The notes under the pieces were generated by a model. The model made no database searches and was not told the origin of the DNA. It saw only the letters and a program-made list of their open reading frames with translations. The translations under genes and the position numbers were made by a program. A stretch of DNA of 28,194 nt, from NCBI GenBank assembly GCA_003833135.1, contig QZLH01000009.1:1-28194 (forward strand), written 5' to 3'. Positions 1-9,817 of the stretch are shown piece after piece; position 1 is the first letter of the stretch, and each line of letters opens with the position of its first letter. The DNA is from Oehlia diaphana. Its lineage: Eukaryota > Glomeromycota > Glomeromycetes > Glomerales > Glomeraceae.

Positions 1-67
1 TTACAATTGTTTGCGTTTTCAAAAAAAAAAAAAATATAATAAAATAAAGAAAAAAAAAAAATTCAAA

Positions 68-119
<52 letters not shown>

Positions 120-121
120 AC

Positions 122-174
<53 letters not shown>

Positions 175-250
175 AAAAAATTTTTTTTTTTTTTTTTTAT
201 AAAAAAAAGAAAAAAAAGAAAAAGCAAACGACCTTTTAAAAGAAATAAAC
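1..250. repeat. A/T homopolymer low-complexity tract
   Basis: Long runs of A and T, including uninterrupted A runs of several tens of bases near 125-172 and T runs near 70-88 and 181-198, lie directly upstream of the receptor start codon. The tract yields only Phe/Lys-rich spurious translations. Exact run lengths may be affected by sequencing or assembly error. Any promoter of the receptor gene is inside or upstream of this tract and cannot be resolved. Confidence 0.85.
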
Positions 251-255
251 ATATT

Positions 256-1612
256 ATGGAAAAACTATTAGACAACCCAAAACTAAATAAAGACCAGATT
301 CATATAAATGGAGTCATAGCAATATTATCAACGAGTACAATTAGTAATGTAGCAGTTTTTGTAATGATATGGTGGATAATAACGCAAAAACATTCTAGAC
401 ATACAGTAGTTACTAGACTAGTATTAAATTTAATATTATCAGATTTTATACAATCTATAGGATTTATGATGAGTTATAATTGGTTACGTATAAATGCTAT
501 AAATGAAGGAACTTATTGTGATATACAAGGTTTTCTTATCAATTTAGGAGATGTTGCTTCTGGGTTTTGGGCTCTTGTAATATGTTTACATACTTATATG
601 TTAGTCGTCCATTCTTATGAATATTCTCATTTGGTATTTTTGGCCATGATAATAATATGGCCTTTTAATATTGTTATATCTGCTTTAGGTTATGTTATTC
701 AACAAGCTTATGATGAAAGTTTTTATGGTAATGCTGGTGGAAGTTGGTGTTGGATTTCTCCTTCTTATCCAAATTATAGAATTGGTTTTCATTATGGAAT
801 TATTTTATTTAATGCTGCCGCTATGATAATTTTATATGCCGTGATGTTTACCGTAATTTACAGACGTCAAGGTTCAATGGCAACTCAAGGATCCAAAAGA
901 GTTTTACAAAGTGTTAATAAAAAATTAGTATGGTATCCTATAGTATATATTGTATTAGTATTTCCATTGGCTCTTCGTAAGTATTACATTTGTTTATATA
1001 TAACTTATATAATTTATATATAAATTTGTATTAATTAATTCATTTATTAATTATTAGAACGTATTGTTGCTATTGGCATCGATAATGCAAATGTATGGGG
1101 AATGAATTAGTAAGTATATTTGATTTTATTTTGATTTTATTTTGATTTTAAAATTAATTTAATTTATTTTGTTTCTTTCTTAAAGTTTGATTCCGGCCGC
1201 TTGTGTATTTACGAGTGCAGGTTTTGTAAATACAATAATTTATGGAATAACGCGTAATATCGTATCCGTAAAACCTGTACTTGAAAAGATTCGTAGATTT
1301 ACTTCTTCTTCCTTTCCGTCAACATTTTCTGATACTGCCACTATGACAAATATGACAAATATTCATAATAATTCTTTACAAAAATCTGGTGAATTCTTTT
1401 CAACGATAATTACTGGAGGTTCTGTAAATGATGTTGATCCCATGTCTTCATTTATTTCAATTACAACAACTCAACAAGTACGAATAAGTTATTTAGAACC
1501 TCCTGTAAAATCCGAAGTTGATTCAAGTTCTGTAATAATAACTCCTCCAAGTCCTACTTATTCAAATGAACCTTTAAATAATTTACAAAATAATTTACAA
1601 AATAATCCATAA
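256..1612 (+). CDS. Seven-transmembrane receptor, cAMP-receptor/Git3-like (3 exons)
   Basis: Predicted plasma-membrane G-protein-coupled receptor of about 399 residues. Exons 256-976, 1058-1109 and 1186-1612 join in phase (GTAAGT donors; TTAG and AAAG acceptors). Hydrophobic segments in order: TM1 about 19-43, TM2 52-74, TM3 90-118, TM4 126-148, TM5 177-202, TM6 226-244, TM7 about 262-280. Cys88 at the top of TM3 and Cys165 in the WCWI motif (164-167) are placed for the usual TM3-ECL2 disulfide. WCWI in loop 2 is typical of the Dictyostelium cAMP-receptor family and fungal relatives. The last ~115 residues are a Ser/Thr-rich cytoplasmic tail ending in an Asn/Gln repeat. By family, it would couple to a G-alpha protein controlling cAMP; the ligand is unknown. 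Intron 2 carries an 11-nt TTTTATTTTGA-like tandem repeat. Exon structure is well supported; the subfamily is less certain. Confidence 0.85.
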
Positions 1613-1758
1613 TTAATTATTAATTTTTATTTATTTTATTTATTGTAATTTTATTAAAAAAAAAAATTTGTAGGATATATTAAATGTAACAAAAAAAAAA
1701 AAAAAAAAAAAAATTTTTTTAACCAACCCTTTAAAAAAAAAAAAAAATTTAAAAAAAA

Positions 1759-1802
<44 letters not shown>

Positions 1803-2784
1803 ATAATGTACATATATTTTTTATTCGCGTAATTTAAATATCATTATTATTCCATTTTACGTTACGCGTTTTTTCTTCCTACTTTTAAATGTCAATTGTC
1901 ATCGGTTTAAAGAAAAACAATTAATAATATCAATTCGAAATAGAACTTTTAATTTTTGTATTACAAACATTCTTTTTTTTTTTTTTTAGACTAAAAAATA
2001 TTCTTGTTTCACTAAATTAACCAATTTGAGTTATCTTGGCAACCTTTTTTTTAATCTTGTATATAATTTAAAACTATTTTAAACTAACTATTTTATACTA
2101 ACTTTTCTATACCAATGGCTAAATAAAGATATATTAAATTTTATTTTATTGTTTTAATATTGTGTTAATATTTAAACAATACATGGGTCAGATGACTTTA
2201 AAAAAAAAGTTATATTAAATATATATTTATTGTATTATATAATAACCTACGTAATATTTTATTTTTTAAATGAAATAAAGAAATTAGGAAATATGGCGAA
2301 ATCTATAAAATTCAATGCATTAAAATTTGAACACCAAATACTCCATGTTTACAATAATCAAAAACAATATTAACCTTACTAAATTTGATTTCATTGATTA
2401 TTATTGTAAAAAAAAAAAAATTGTTTAACAATTGTTACACGGTTTTCCATGATTTGTTTCCGAATTTTGAATTAAAAAAAAAGATTCGGTAAAAATTAAA
2501 CATCTAATGATCAATTCCCTTATATAATATTATTAATATTATTAATAAAGATTTTTCCGTTCAAACTAAACTTCTTTTTATAAATTTTTTATATTGACTA
2601 ATTTGTTTAAAACGGAGGAATAAATTATGAATAAAGGATGTAGAACGGAGGATAACGGATGATGAAACAGTAAAATAGTAGATGAACAATTGAATGAACT
2701 TCTTTGGAAACTGCACCCCGTTTAAATTGCGTTACATTCCCCGATTTTTCTAGGTAATAATCTTCGATTTTTTTTTAAATTTGA
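1613..2784. other. Intergenic spacer, low complexity, no gene seen
   Basis: AT-rich spacer between the receptor and the thiolase. It has A-rich homopolymers near 1690-1795 and a T run near 1973-1987. Around 2611-2660 the motif AACGGAGGA(T/A) occurs twice, separated by 32 nt. No open frame with coding character and no RNA gene was recognised. Confidence 0.6.
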
Positions 2785-2860
2785 GTTTAAAAACTTTTTT
2801 TCTTTTTTTCTTTTTTTCTTTCTTTCGACTTTTTCTCTCTACTTCTCCCTCTTTAAAAAT
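2785..2860 (+). promoter_or_regulatory. CT-rich tract upstream of thiolase start
   Basis: A strongly pyrimidine-biased stretch (repeats of TTTTTTTC, then CTTTCTTTCGAC and TTTTTCTCTCTACTTCTCCCTC) ends about 35 nt before the ATG at 2891. Pyrimidine tracts just upstream of the transcription start are common in fungal promoters. This role is inferred from position and composition only; no TATA box was assigned. Confidence 0.45.
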
Positions 2861-2890
2861 AAAATAATAATAATTAATACGATTTTAATA

Positions 2891-5158
2891 ATGGCAACTT
2901 CTCAAAGAAAATCATATGTGATTGGAGTTGGAATGACCAATTTCATTAAACCACGTGGTCAAGTTGATTATCCTGGTAAGTTATTGAGATATCCCATGAA
3001 TTATAGTTCGGTACTGCGGTAACAATTAACTACTAATATTTGAATATCTCATAAAAAACACTCGCCAATTAATACCATTAATACCATTAATATTAACTTA
3101 TTAGTCATGGCCCGTGAGGCTATGGTCAAAGCATTGATGGATATTGGTAAAACTTACGATGTAATTCAACAAGCATATGTAGGATATTGTTTTGGTGATA
3201 GTACTTGTGGTCAACGTGCTGTTTATCAACTTGGTATGACTCAAATTCCTGTCATGTAAGAATAATTAATTTAAATAATTTTATAATTTTTATAAAAAAT
3301 AATTTTATTTAAATAATTTAATTTTTTTTTCAAAAGAAATGTGAATAATAATTGTTCAACTGGATCAACTGCACTGTATTTGGCTCGTCAAGCAGTTGAA
3401 TTCGGAATTGTTGATTGTGCTCTTGCATTAGGTTTTGAGAAGATGGCAAAAGGTAATTAAAAAATATTAATAATAAAAAATATTAAAAATAAAAAATATT
3501 ATAATAAAAAATTATTAAAATCGTTTATTTGTTAATTAAATCGTATATATCTTAATCGAATCAATCAAATCAATCAATAGGATCTATCTCATCTAGCTTT
3601 AATGATCGTACTAGTCCACTTGGTAAATTTTTGATTATCTTTACTTGTTTTTTTACAACTATTTTTTCTTGTTATTAACTTGAAATTTTTACAACTATTT
3701 TTTTCTTGTTATTAACTTGAAATTTTTACAATTATTTTTTTTCTTGTTATCAACTTGAAATTAATTAAATTCATTTATTTTAAATTGTTAGATACTACTG
3801 TATCATTATTATCGGAAACTCGTGGAATTACAAATTCACCTTTTACAGCTCAAATATTTGGTAATGCTGGAATAGAATATTGTGAAAAATATGGTGCCAC
3901 TGCTGAACATATGGCAAAAATTGGTGAAAAAAATCATCGTCATAGGTAAGTTTTTAAGAAAGTTCATTCATTCTTTTTTTGTAAAAGTAAAAAGTAATTG
4001 TAAAAGTAATTGTAAAAGTAACTGTAAGAGTAATTGTAAGAGTAATTGTAAAAGTTATTGAAGTAATTGAAGTAATTGAAGTAATTGTAAGAGTAATTGT
4101 AAAAGTGATCAAATTTATTAATTAAATATAATATTTTTTTTTTTTTTTTAGTGCAAAGAATCCTTATGCACAATTAAAAGATGTTTATACATTAGATCAA
4201 ATAAAATCTTCACCACAAATTTTTGGTCCACTTACAAAACTTCAATGTTGTCCAACTTCAGATGGATCAGCTGCTGTTATAGTAGCATCAGAAAAATTTG
4301 TTTTAGAAAATAATTTACAAAATCAAGCAATTGAAATTGTTGCTCAAGAATTAGCTACTGATTCTCCTAATTTATTAGAAAAGAAAAGTTCTATTGAATT
4401 AGCTGGTGCTGATATGACTAGAAAAGCTGCTAAACAAGTTTATAAAAAAGCTGGTATTACTCCTAATGATATTCAAGTTATTGAATTACATGATTGTTTT
4501 AGCGCTAATGAGGTATTGAATTTATTGAATTTTATTTATAAACGTAATTTTATGAACGTAATCTTATGAACGTAATTTTATGAACGTAATTTTATGAACA
4601 AATATTTTCCTAAATATTTTCAAATAATATTTTTTTTTTCTTTTAGTTAATTACTTATGATGCTCTCGGACTTTGTAAACCTGGACAAGCTCACAAATTG
4701 ATCGATTCAAATGATGTTACATATGGTGGTAAATATGTGATAAATCCTTCAGGTGGTTTGATTTCTAAAGGTCATCCTCTTGGTGCAACTGGATTAGCTC
4801 AATGTACTGAATTGGTATGCTGAACTTAATATAATTCTTCTAACTATTGATATTTGATTTTTAATTTTGAACCCTTTTTTTTTTTCTTTAGGTCTGGCAA
4901 TTAAGAGGATGGTGTACAAATAGACAAGTACCAAATATTAAATATGCATTACAACATAATATTGGACTTGGTGGTGCTGTTGTTGTAACTATTTTTAAAC
5001 AAGCCGAATTATCAAATAAAAATGATGATAAAGAAGGTTGGAAACAAAGATTTAATTATAATCCTGCTATTGAATCAAAAGGTATAACTGAAAAAGATTT
5101 TAGAAATGTTTGTTCAAAACAAGTTAGTGAATATTTAATTGCTACAGCTAAATTGTAA
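2891..5158 (+). CDS. Peroxisomal SCPx-type 3-ketoacyl-CoA thiolase (8 exons)
   Basis: Thiolase of the sterol-carrier-protein-X family, 447 residues, expected to cleave 3-ketoacyl-CoA in peroxisomal beta-oxidation. Exons 2891-2975, 3105-3255, 3337-3452, 3581-3622, 3792-3945, 4152-4512, 4647-4814 and 4892-5158 join in frame with GT-AG introns. Motifs: VIGVGMTNF near the N-terminus; NNNCSTGS with the nucleophile Cys85; DGSAAV about 220; HDCF at 296-299, the SCPx/SCP2-thiolase signature; [10 protein letters not shown] with catalytic His346; GLGGAVVV near the C-terminus. The protein ends ATAKL, and AKL is a canonical type-1 peroxisomal targeting signal. No SCP2 lipid-transfer domain follows, so this is a stand-alone thiolase, unlike the fused animal SCPx. 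Three successive introns hold unrelated tandem repeats. Family assignment is firm; substrate range (straight or branched acyl chains) is not visible. Confidence 0.93.
3651..3763 (+). repeat. ~36-nt tandem repeat in thiolase intron 4
   Basis: Three copies of a unit starting ACAACTATTTTTTCTTG and ending TTAACTTGAAATTTTT start near 3655, 3691 and 3728. They lie just before the acceptor at 3790-3791. The third copy is diverged (ATT for ACT, TCAAC for TTAAC). Confidence 0.85.
3981..4107 (+). repeat. 12-nt minisatellite in thiolase intron 5
   Basis: Repeats of GTAATTGTAAAA or GTAATTGTAAGA, with a 9-nt sub-variant TAATTGAAG repeated three times in the middle, fill most of the intron between donor 3946 and acceptor 4151. 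Each unit contains a GTAAAA or GTAAGA string resembling a fungal 5' splice site. Confidence 0.88.
4541..4599 (+). repeat. 14-nt tandem repeat in thiolase intron 6
   Basis: Four head-to-tail copies of AACGTAATTTTATG (the second has C for T) followed by a partial copy, immediately downstream of the donor region of intron 6. Confidence 0.88.
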
Positions 5159-5170
5159 AAATAATATAAT

Positions 5171-5211
<41 letters not shown>

Positions 5212-5440
5212 GATGTGAAAAAAATAATTTTATTTAGAAAAAAAATATATAGTAGTATTTTTGACTTTGATAATTTTTTTTTGGATGTTACAACTTACAA
5301 TATAACCACTATAACCCATCATATAATAGCCATCACTATAACCATATAACATATATACATCATATAACTACCATCATCATTATAACATCATATTAACATA
5401 TATCCATCGCATCACTATAATAACATACATATATAAAATA
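5159..5440. repeat. (TAA)n microsatellite and CATATAAC-like low-complexity DNA
   Basis: Directly after the thiolase stop there is a TAA/ATA trinucleotide run (about 5172-5211). From about 5297 to 5430 follow many degenerate copies of CATATAAC, CATCAC and TATAACCA. No coding sequence is evident. The first part is probably the thiolase 3' UTR. Confidence 0.7.
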
Positions 5441-5504
5441 TTCATAAAATGTTAAATCACATCGATATTGTGTCGATTTCGAGAATTGAGATAACAATGA
5501 ATAA

Positions 5505-5612
5505 TGACATATAGGTATTATATAGGGGTCTTGACATATAAGGGCTTTTGACATATAGGAGTATTGGCATTGACATATGACAATTATGACATATAGGAGT
5601 CTTGACATATAA
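5505..5612. repeat. Six spaced GACATAT motifs
   Basis: GACATAT occurs at 5506, 5533, 5550, 5572, 5588 and 5604, several followed by AGGAGTCTT or AGGAGTATTG. Spacing is 16-27 nt. This is a decayed tandem repeat whose unit is roughly GACATATAGGAGTCTT. It explains the overlapping minus-strand open frames here, which are rich in YMSR-like words and are not considered genes. Confidence 0.75.
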
Positions 5613-5815
5613 AGAATATAGATTGTCGTACAAGACCAAACGGGTTCCGTTTTCACATGTGACTGATCGTTACAGAAACTGATTTAATCACTAAAATAAA
5701 AATCTAATCGATTTCCAAATTCCAAAACTTTCATAATGCTATAACCTTAAAACCTGGACAAAGGAAAATTTTTACATATGCATTAAATATTAGAAGTCTC
5801 GTCTTTCGTTTTATT

Positions 5816-5912
5816 CCCAGTCTACTTCCCAAATCTTCACAGTCTACTCCCAGACTTCCCAGTCTGCTTTCCAGACTATTTTCCAATTTACATTCCATTT
5901 ATTTACAGTCTG
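5816..5912. repeat. CCCAGTCTACTTCCC-like degenerate tandem repeat
   Basis: Four or five variants of (C)CAGTCT(A/G)CT(T/C)CC and CCCAGACT lie end to end in a pyrimidine-rich block that stands out from its AT-rich surroundings. Unit length is roughly 13-15 nt. Function is unknown. Confidence 0.7.
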
Positions 5913-6250
5913 AAAAAAAAGTTACAACTCCTCTGTTCGCTTTGCTCACAAGTTATATTGGATCAAGCGGAATCACTTTAAAAGAACTAGTTTACATAGA
6001 TCATGGCATATCAGATACTAGTTAAAGAATAAGAGATTTAATACATGTTATAATATTTATTGTAGAACAATAAAAAATATATATTATCATTATGAAATAA
6101 TCAAGTCATACGAAGTACTTTTCGTACTTTTCACCACTATGATAATGTGGAATTAATAATGTAGCAGGAATAATATAACAATAATATAGCAATAAGTATA
6201 CCATAAACTGCAAAATAAGAAAAAAAGTATATTAATGTCTCAAATATGAC
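5913..6250. other. Spacer, nothing recognised
   Basis: AT-rich sequence with no open frame of coding character, RNA gene or clear repeat. Confidence 0.5.
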
Positions 6251-6775
6251 TGTAGGCCGTCTGACCATTTCTTGGATTTTGGAATTGTGTATCGGATCAA
6301 TCAAAATGTGGAGGAGTATAATCCGATTTGTTTAGCTGCTAAGGAAGCGTTATTAGATTTATACAAATTTTGTCCATTACCTCAATGATGACTATGGATA
6401 AATTTGATATAGTGGGTTCCGCTTCTTAAATTTTCACCAATAGTTATCGCATTAATTCCGAATAATGGTTCAGATAAAATAGCCGATATGAAGAGTGTCA
6501 TCAATGATGATTGAAGTTGGTTTTGGTTATACATATTTCCTTTGCCCTTTATTGTGCAAGTTCTAGGGTAGGACGATGGATTGTTGACACTGATACAGAG
6601 AATCCTGTCTTCTTGAACGTGGAATTTCTTATAATTTATAATTTAGAAAATTTTAATGTGTTGCATGGCACAGTATTTTGCAATTGTTGGAGCATATACA
6701 TCCTGGATTGCGTCGTAAAGCAGCAATTTATTTTTCAAGAAGCTTCAATTCAAATCCATTAATATATTTGATCCT
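6251..6775 (+). pseudogene. Possible decayed coding remnant, family unknown
   Basis: Compositionally less AT-rich than its flanks. It contains three protein-like stretches in shifting frames. The first, about 6255-6388, reads DHFLDFGIVYRINQNVEEY and onward before a stop. The second, about 6430-6510, includes IVIALIPNNGSDKIADMKSV. The third is an 83-codon open frame at 6511-6762. None has a convincing start or splice signal linking it to the next, and I do not recognise the family. The reading is of an old gene broken by stops and frameshifts, but chance open frames cannot be excluded. Confidence 0.25.
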
Positions 6776-7079
6776 CGTGAAGATAATATCTTTGTATTAA
6801 TTACCAATGTTATACTTCACATTGTCCTCCTTGTAATAGGCAGTTTACCAATGAGTATCCCACAGAACTTTTTGACAAAGGTCCTAATAGTATTTCCGCG
6901 TGACAGTTGGGTTTAATCTGAATCTCTGAAGAGAAATTCAATGTATAATGATTATCCATCTTGATATTTGCTGAATATTCACTGATCTTGTGAAAAGATT
7001 ATCTATTAGGCAGATTTGTAGTCATTAGTCAAATTAGGTCCAGTGCCAGTATGATGGCAGCTGGTGATATTATGTTGTT

Positions 7080-7215
7080 ACTACTATTGTTGCTGCTATA
7101 GCTGCTGTAAAACGAATCGAAAATTTACTTAAAGTATGTTGCTGTTGCTGTTGCTGCTGTTGCTGCTGTTGTTGGTTGCGGTGGATCACTGGATTGTGGA
7201 TCACTGGATCACTGG
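7080..7215. repeat. TGC/TGT trinucleotide repeat and GGATCACT direct repeats
   Basis: An impure (TGC)/(TGT) run covers about 7080-7175, densest at 7138-7175. It is followed by GGATCACT at 7183, 7198 and 7206. The long frame that starts here (to 7526) begins with TTG inside the repeat, has no recognisable domain and is not called as a gene. Confidence 0.75.
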
Positions 7216-7950
7216 TTTTTAACTACTGCCCGTTAACCTGGAATTATCTTTCCTTTGGTCTTTGCGATATAAGATTTTCGGAAGTTTTGAAAGTGCATGA
7301 ATACTTTTCGGCCGTGATGAGCGTGCGTTGCAAGGAAGCAACTTCGGAGCTTGCAAACTATTTTGTTAAAATTTCAAGGACTTTGTTAACGGACAGCACA
7401 ACCGTTTTAATAAGGTTAATGTTCATTTATTTAAGTCGCTGTAGATCTCTTACAAGTATAACTGACGACCATTTTTTATTCTATCCAGTATCGATTATTG
7501 GGACAAATCATGGTGTTAATGTTTGACAATCTATTGTTTAGACAAGGGTGTGATCACAAGCATTAATATAGAAAGTTGTTAATTTATAAAACAAGACTAT
7601 GATAGCCAAATGTAATTTATTTTCTATATTAATAAAGCTGACCCAGAAATAGATTTCACAATATATAATCGATTTCTGATTAATCGCAACGTTACTAGAA
7701 GTATAATAATAAAATTATGTAACTTTAAATTTTTATTTTTATTTTTAAAGATCAAAGGAAAACCGTAGGTAGCGAACAGAACCACCGCAGTACAGAGCGC
7801 TTTTTTAAAAAACTAATATTACGTTGCAGCCCGATTATTAGTCACGTGATTTTACGGTTACTTTCTCAGGCGTTACAGATACTCGGCCAGCATTAAAAAA
7901 TTAACTACGTTACTATGTTAATTTCAAATCATATAACTTTTTCTCTCTGT
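7216..7950. other. Spacer, nothing recognised
   Basis: Contains a 116-codon open frame (7176-7526) without ATG or family similarity, then AT-rich DNA. Around 7775-7875 the sequence is somewhat richer in G+C (ACCGTAGGTAGCGAAC and a CACGTG-like core GTCACGTGA). No gene was identified. Confidence 0.45.
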
Positions 7951-8136
7951 TCATTTGAAAATTTTCCTTCCCTTTAGATCATATGTACCATCTTCCACTT
8001 GCTGGGTTGGAATTCTTTCATATACAATATGTTGTTGTGCTGATATTTTTTTTCTTAAATTTTGCTTTTTAATTCCTTTTGTACGTTCCCAATCTGCCTC
8101 TTTAGCCAATACGATAGAGGATGAAAATTTATTCAA
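7951..8136 (-). pseudogene. Orphan coding-like fragment, unknown family
   Basis: A 61-codon minus-strand open frame with a strongly hydrophilic, protein-like composition (for example KEADWERTKGIKKQNLRKK and VYERIPTQQVEDGTYD), ending in a TGA stop. There is no ATG start; the frame opens near a TTG after an upstream stop. It could be the last exon or a fragment of a gene duplicated or broken here, lying just downstream of the DJ-1/PfpI gene on the same strand. I do not recognise the family. Confidence 0.3.
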
Positions 8137-8283
8137 ATTAACATAATTTGATTTTATTCTTACTTAAAAAAATAATTTAATTTTTATTGATTATTATTCT
8201 TTTTTTGATAAATGAATCAATAAACATAAAACAGAAAGAAAAATAATAAAAAAAAAGTCAAATTCCTCAAGAAATTTAAAAAC

Positions 8284-9161
8284 TTAGGAAGGAATAGTAG
8301 AGAAATCAAATGTTCCAGGGAGTTTATCGGCAAATGGATCCCAATGAGGATCATCATGCCATTCATATTCGGCTGTTAAAGCAACTTCATCGGCCTTTTC
8401 CCTTCCGTATATGTCAGAAATAAATCCAAGTGCCATATCCATACCGGCAGAAACTTTAATAAAGTGAAAGAAAATTAATAAGTACATTTGATGTGCGTAT
8501 ATATAGTATAAATTATACATTACCTCCAGAAGAAGTATAAAATTTCCCATCTACAACCCATCTAGCCTTTCTTACCCATGATACATTGGGTCCTGTAACG
8601 CGAAGTCATATGAATGAATAACGCAAACTTTTTTGAAATTAATCTTGTTTCTAAATATAAAATTTTAATTTGATTCGTACCAAAAGAAGTCATCCAATTC
8701 CAAGCTTGTTTATTAGTCGTAGCTTTTTTTCCATCCAATAAACCAGTTTTAGCAAGTAACCCACTACCAGTACATACTGTTAACACATATTTTACTTTTG
8801 GTACGCGTTGTTTAATAAAATCCAAAAAATCACTATTTTCCAATTCATCTTTGGTTCCAATACCACCTAATCCAAAATAATTGTTTTTAATGATTGTTAA
8901 GTGTTTAAGTGAAAGTTTAACATTAATCAAGCACGCACCTGGAATGAATAATATATCAAAGTCGGGACAATTTTCAAAATTATAATTAATGTAATTGGCG
9001 ATTTGAGGAGTAAATGATGTTACATGTTCTCCAGTTTGAGTAATAGTTATAATATTAAAATTATCTTTCAATGAACCTAACATACGAAGTGAACCATTTA
9101 CATCTAATAAATCGTAATCTTTATATAAAAGTGCACCGACCGTGAAAAATTCTTTTGGCAT
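8284..9161 (-). CDS. DJ-1/PfpI family protein (4 exons)
   Basis: Class-I glutamine-amidotransferase-like protein of the DJ-1/PfpI superfamily, 215 residues, probably cytosolic. Minus-strand exons 9161-8939, 8866-8681, 8592-8524 and 8453-8284 join in phase 1 throughout. Motifs: DVNG near residue 20, where the isonitrile-hydratase-like branch has a conserved acidic residue; LFIPGGIGT at 71-79; nucleophile-elbow VCTGSGLLA with Cys106; ARWV...GKFYTSSGVSAGMDMALGF, split by the last intron. Length is usual for single-domain members. The branch includes isonitrile hydratase and related bacterial-type proteins, so a hydratase or stress role is possible but not shown. Intron 1 (8867-8938) is 72 nt, a multiple of three with no stop, so its retention would insert 24 residues in front of the GGIGT loop. 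Splicing out restores the canonical motif. Confidence 0.92.
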
Positions 9162-9817
9162 TTTTTGATATTTGGGATTTGGAAAGGAGAAAAAAAATCA
9201 AACAGAATCAAAATGGCGTTTATTGACGAATAATTCCTGTATTTATATTTAATTAATCCATGTGTTAATATGGCTTTCAATAATTACGTGTTAATATGGC
9301 TTAAATGGTAATCATTTTCCATTGTAACAATGCTACTCATTATGATGTAAGAAAAATAAATCATGATTTTAAATAGAATTGTCGTCTATTGGTTTTACAA
9401 AAAGAACTTTCATTTTTTGAATGATTTAAGCTATTTTCAATAATACATATACTGTATATCGGGCTATTAGAATGAATTTTTGCGGTGTACGGATGAATTT
9501 TAATTTTAATTAATTTATCCCAAACCTTTTTTTCTTGACGTGATAGTGTTCTGACCAATCAAATTTAATATTTTTTTTTTGATACAAAAATTCATGAATC
9601 ATTTAAAAAATTATTCATTCTGTTTAAATAATTAAATGAGAATTTTTAATTCATGAATTTTTTTAATGTCATTGATTTTTTTTGTCTATAATCGGAAATG
9701 CCTGTTATAAAATTAGAGTATATACTGTATGTAAAGAAAATATACTATAAAATACATAAAATTATAAAAATGTCTAACAAAAAACCGATATCATATCAGT
9801 CTAAAGAATTAGTTATT
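9162..9817. other. Spacer between DJ-1/PfpI and kelch copy A; shared 3' flank
   Basis: It holds the upstream region of the DJ-1/PfpI gene. From about 9630 it carries a 3' flank shared with kelch copy D: AATTTTTAATTC, GTCATTG, TCTATAAT, then AAATACATAAAA. Copy C shares the part nearest the stop codon. The 65-codon minus frame at 9361-9558 starts MVRTLSRQEKK but has no partner exon or recognised family. Confidence 0.5.

Noticed and set aside
63..275. 70-codon minus-strand frame made of Phe and Lys
   Set aside because: It is a translation of A/T homopolymers and overlaps the receptor start.
5393..5656. Two overlapping minus-strand frames (87 and 60 codons)
   Set aside because: They arise from the GACATAT repeat array and lack protein-like composition.
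7176..7526. 116-codon plus-strand frame
   Set aside because: It starts with TTG inside a repeat, shows no domain or splice context, and its length is possible by chance.
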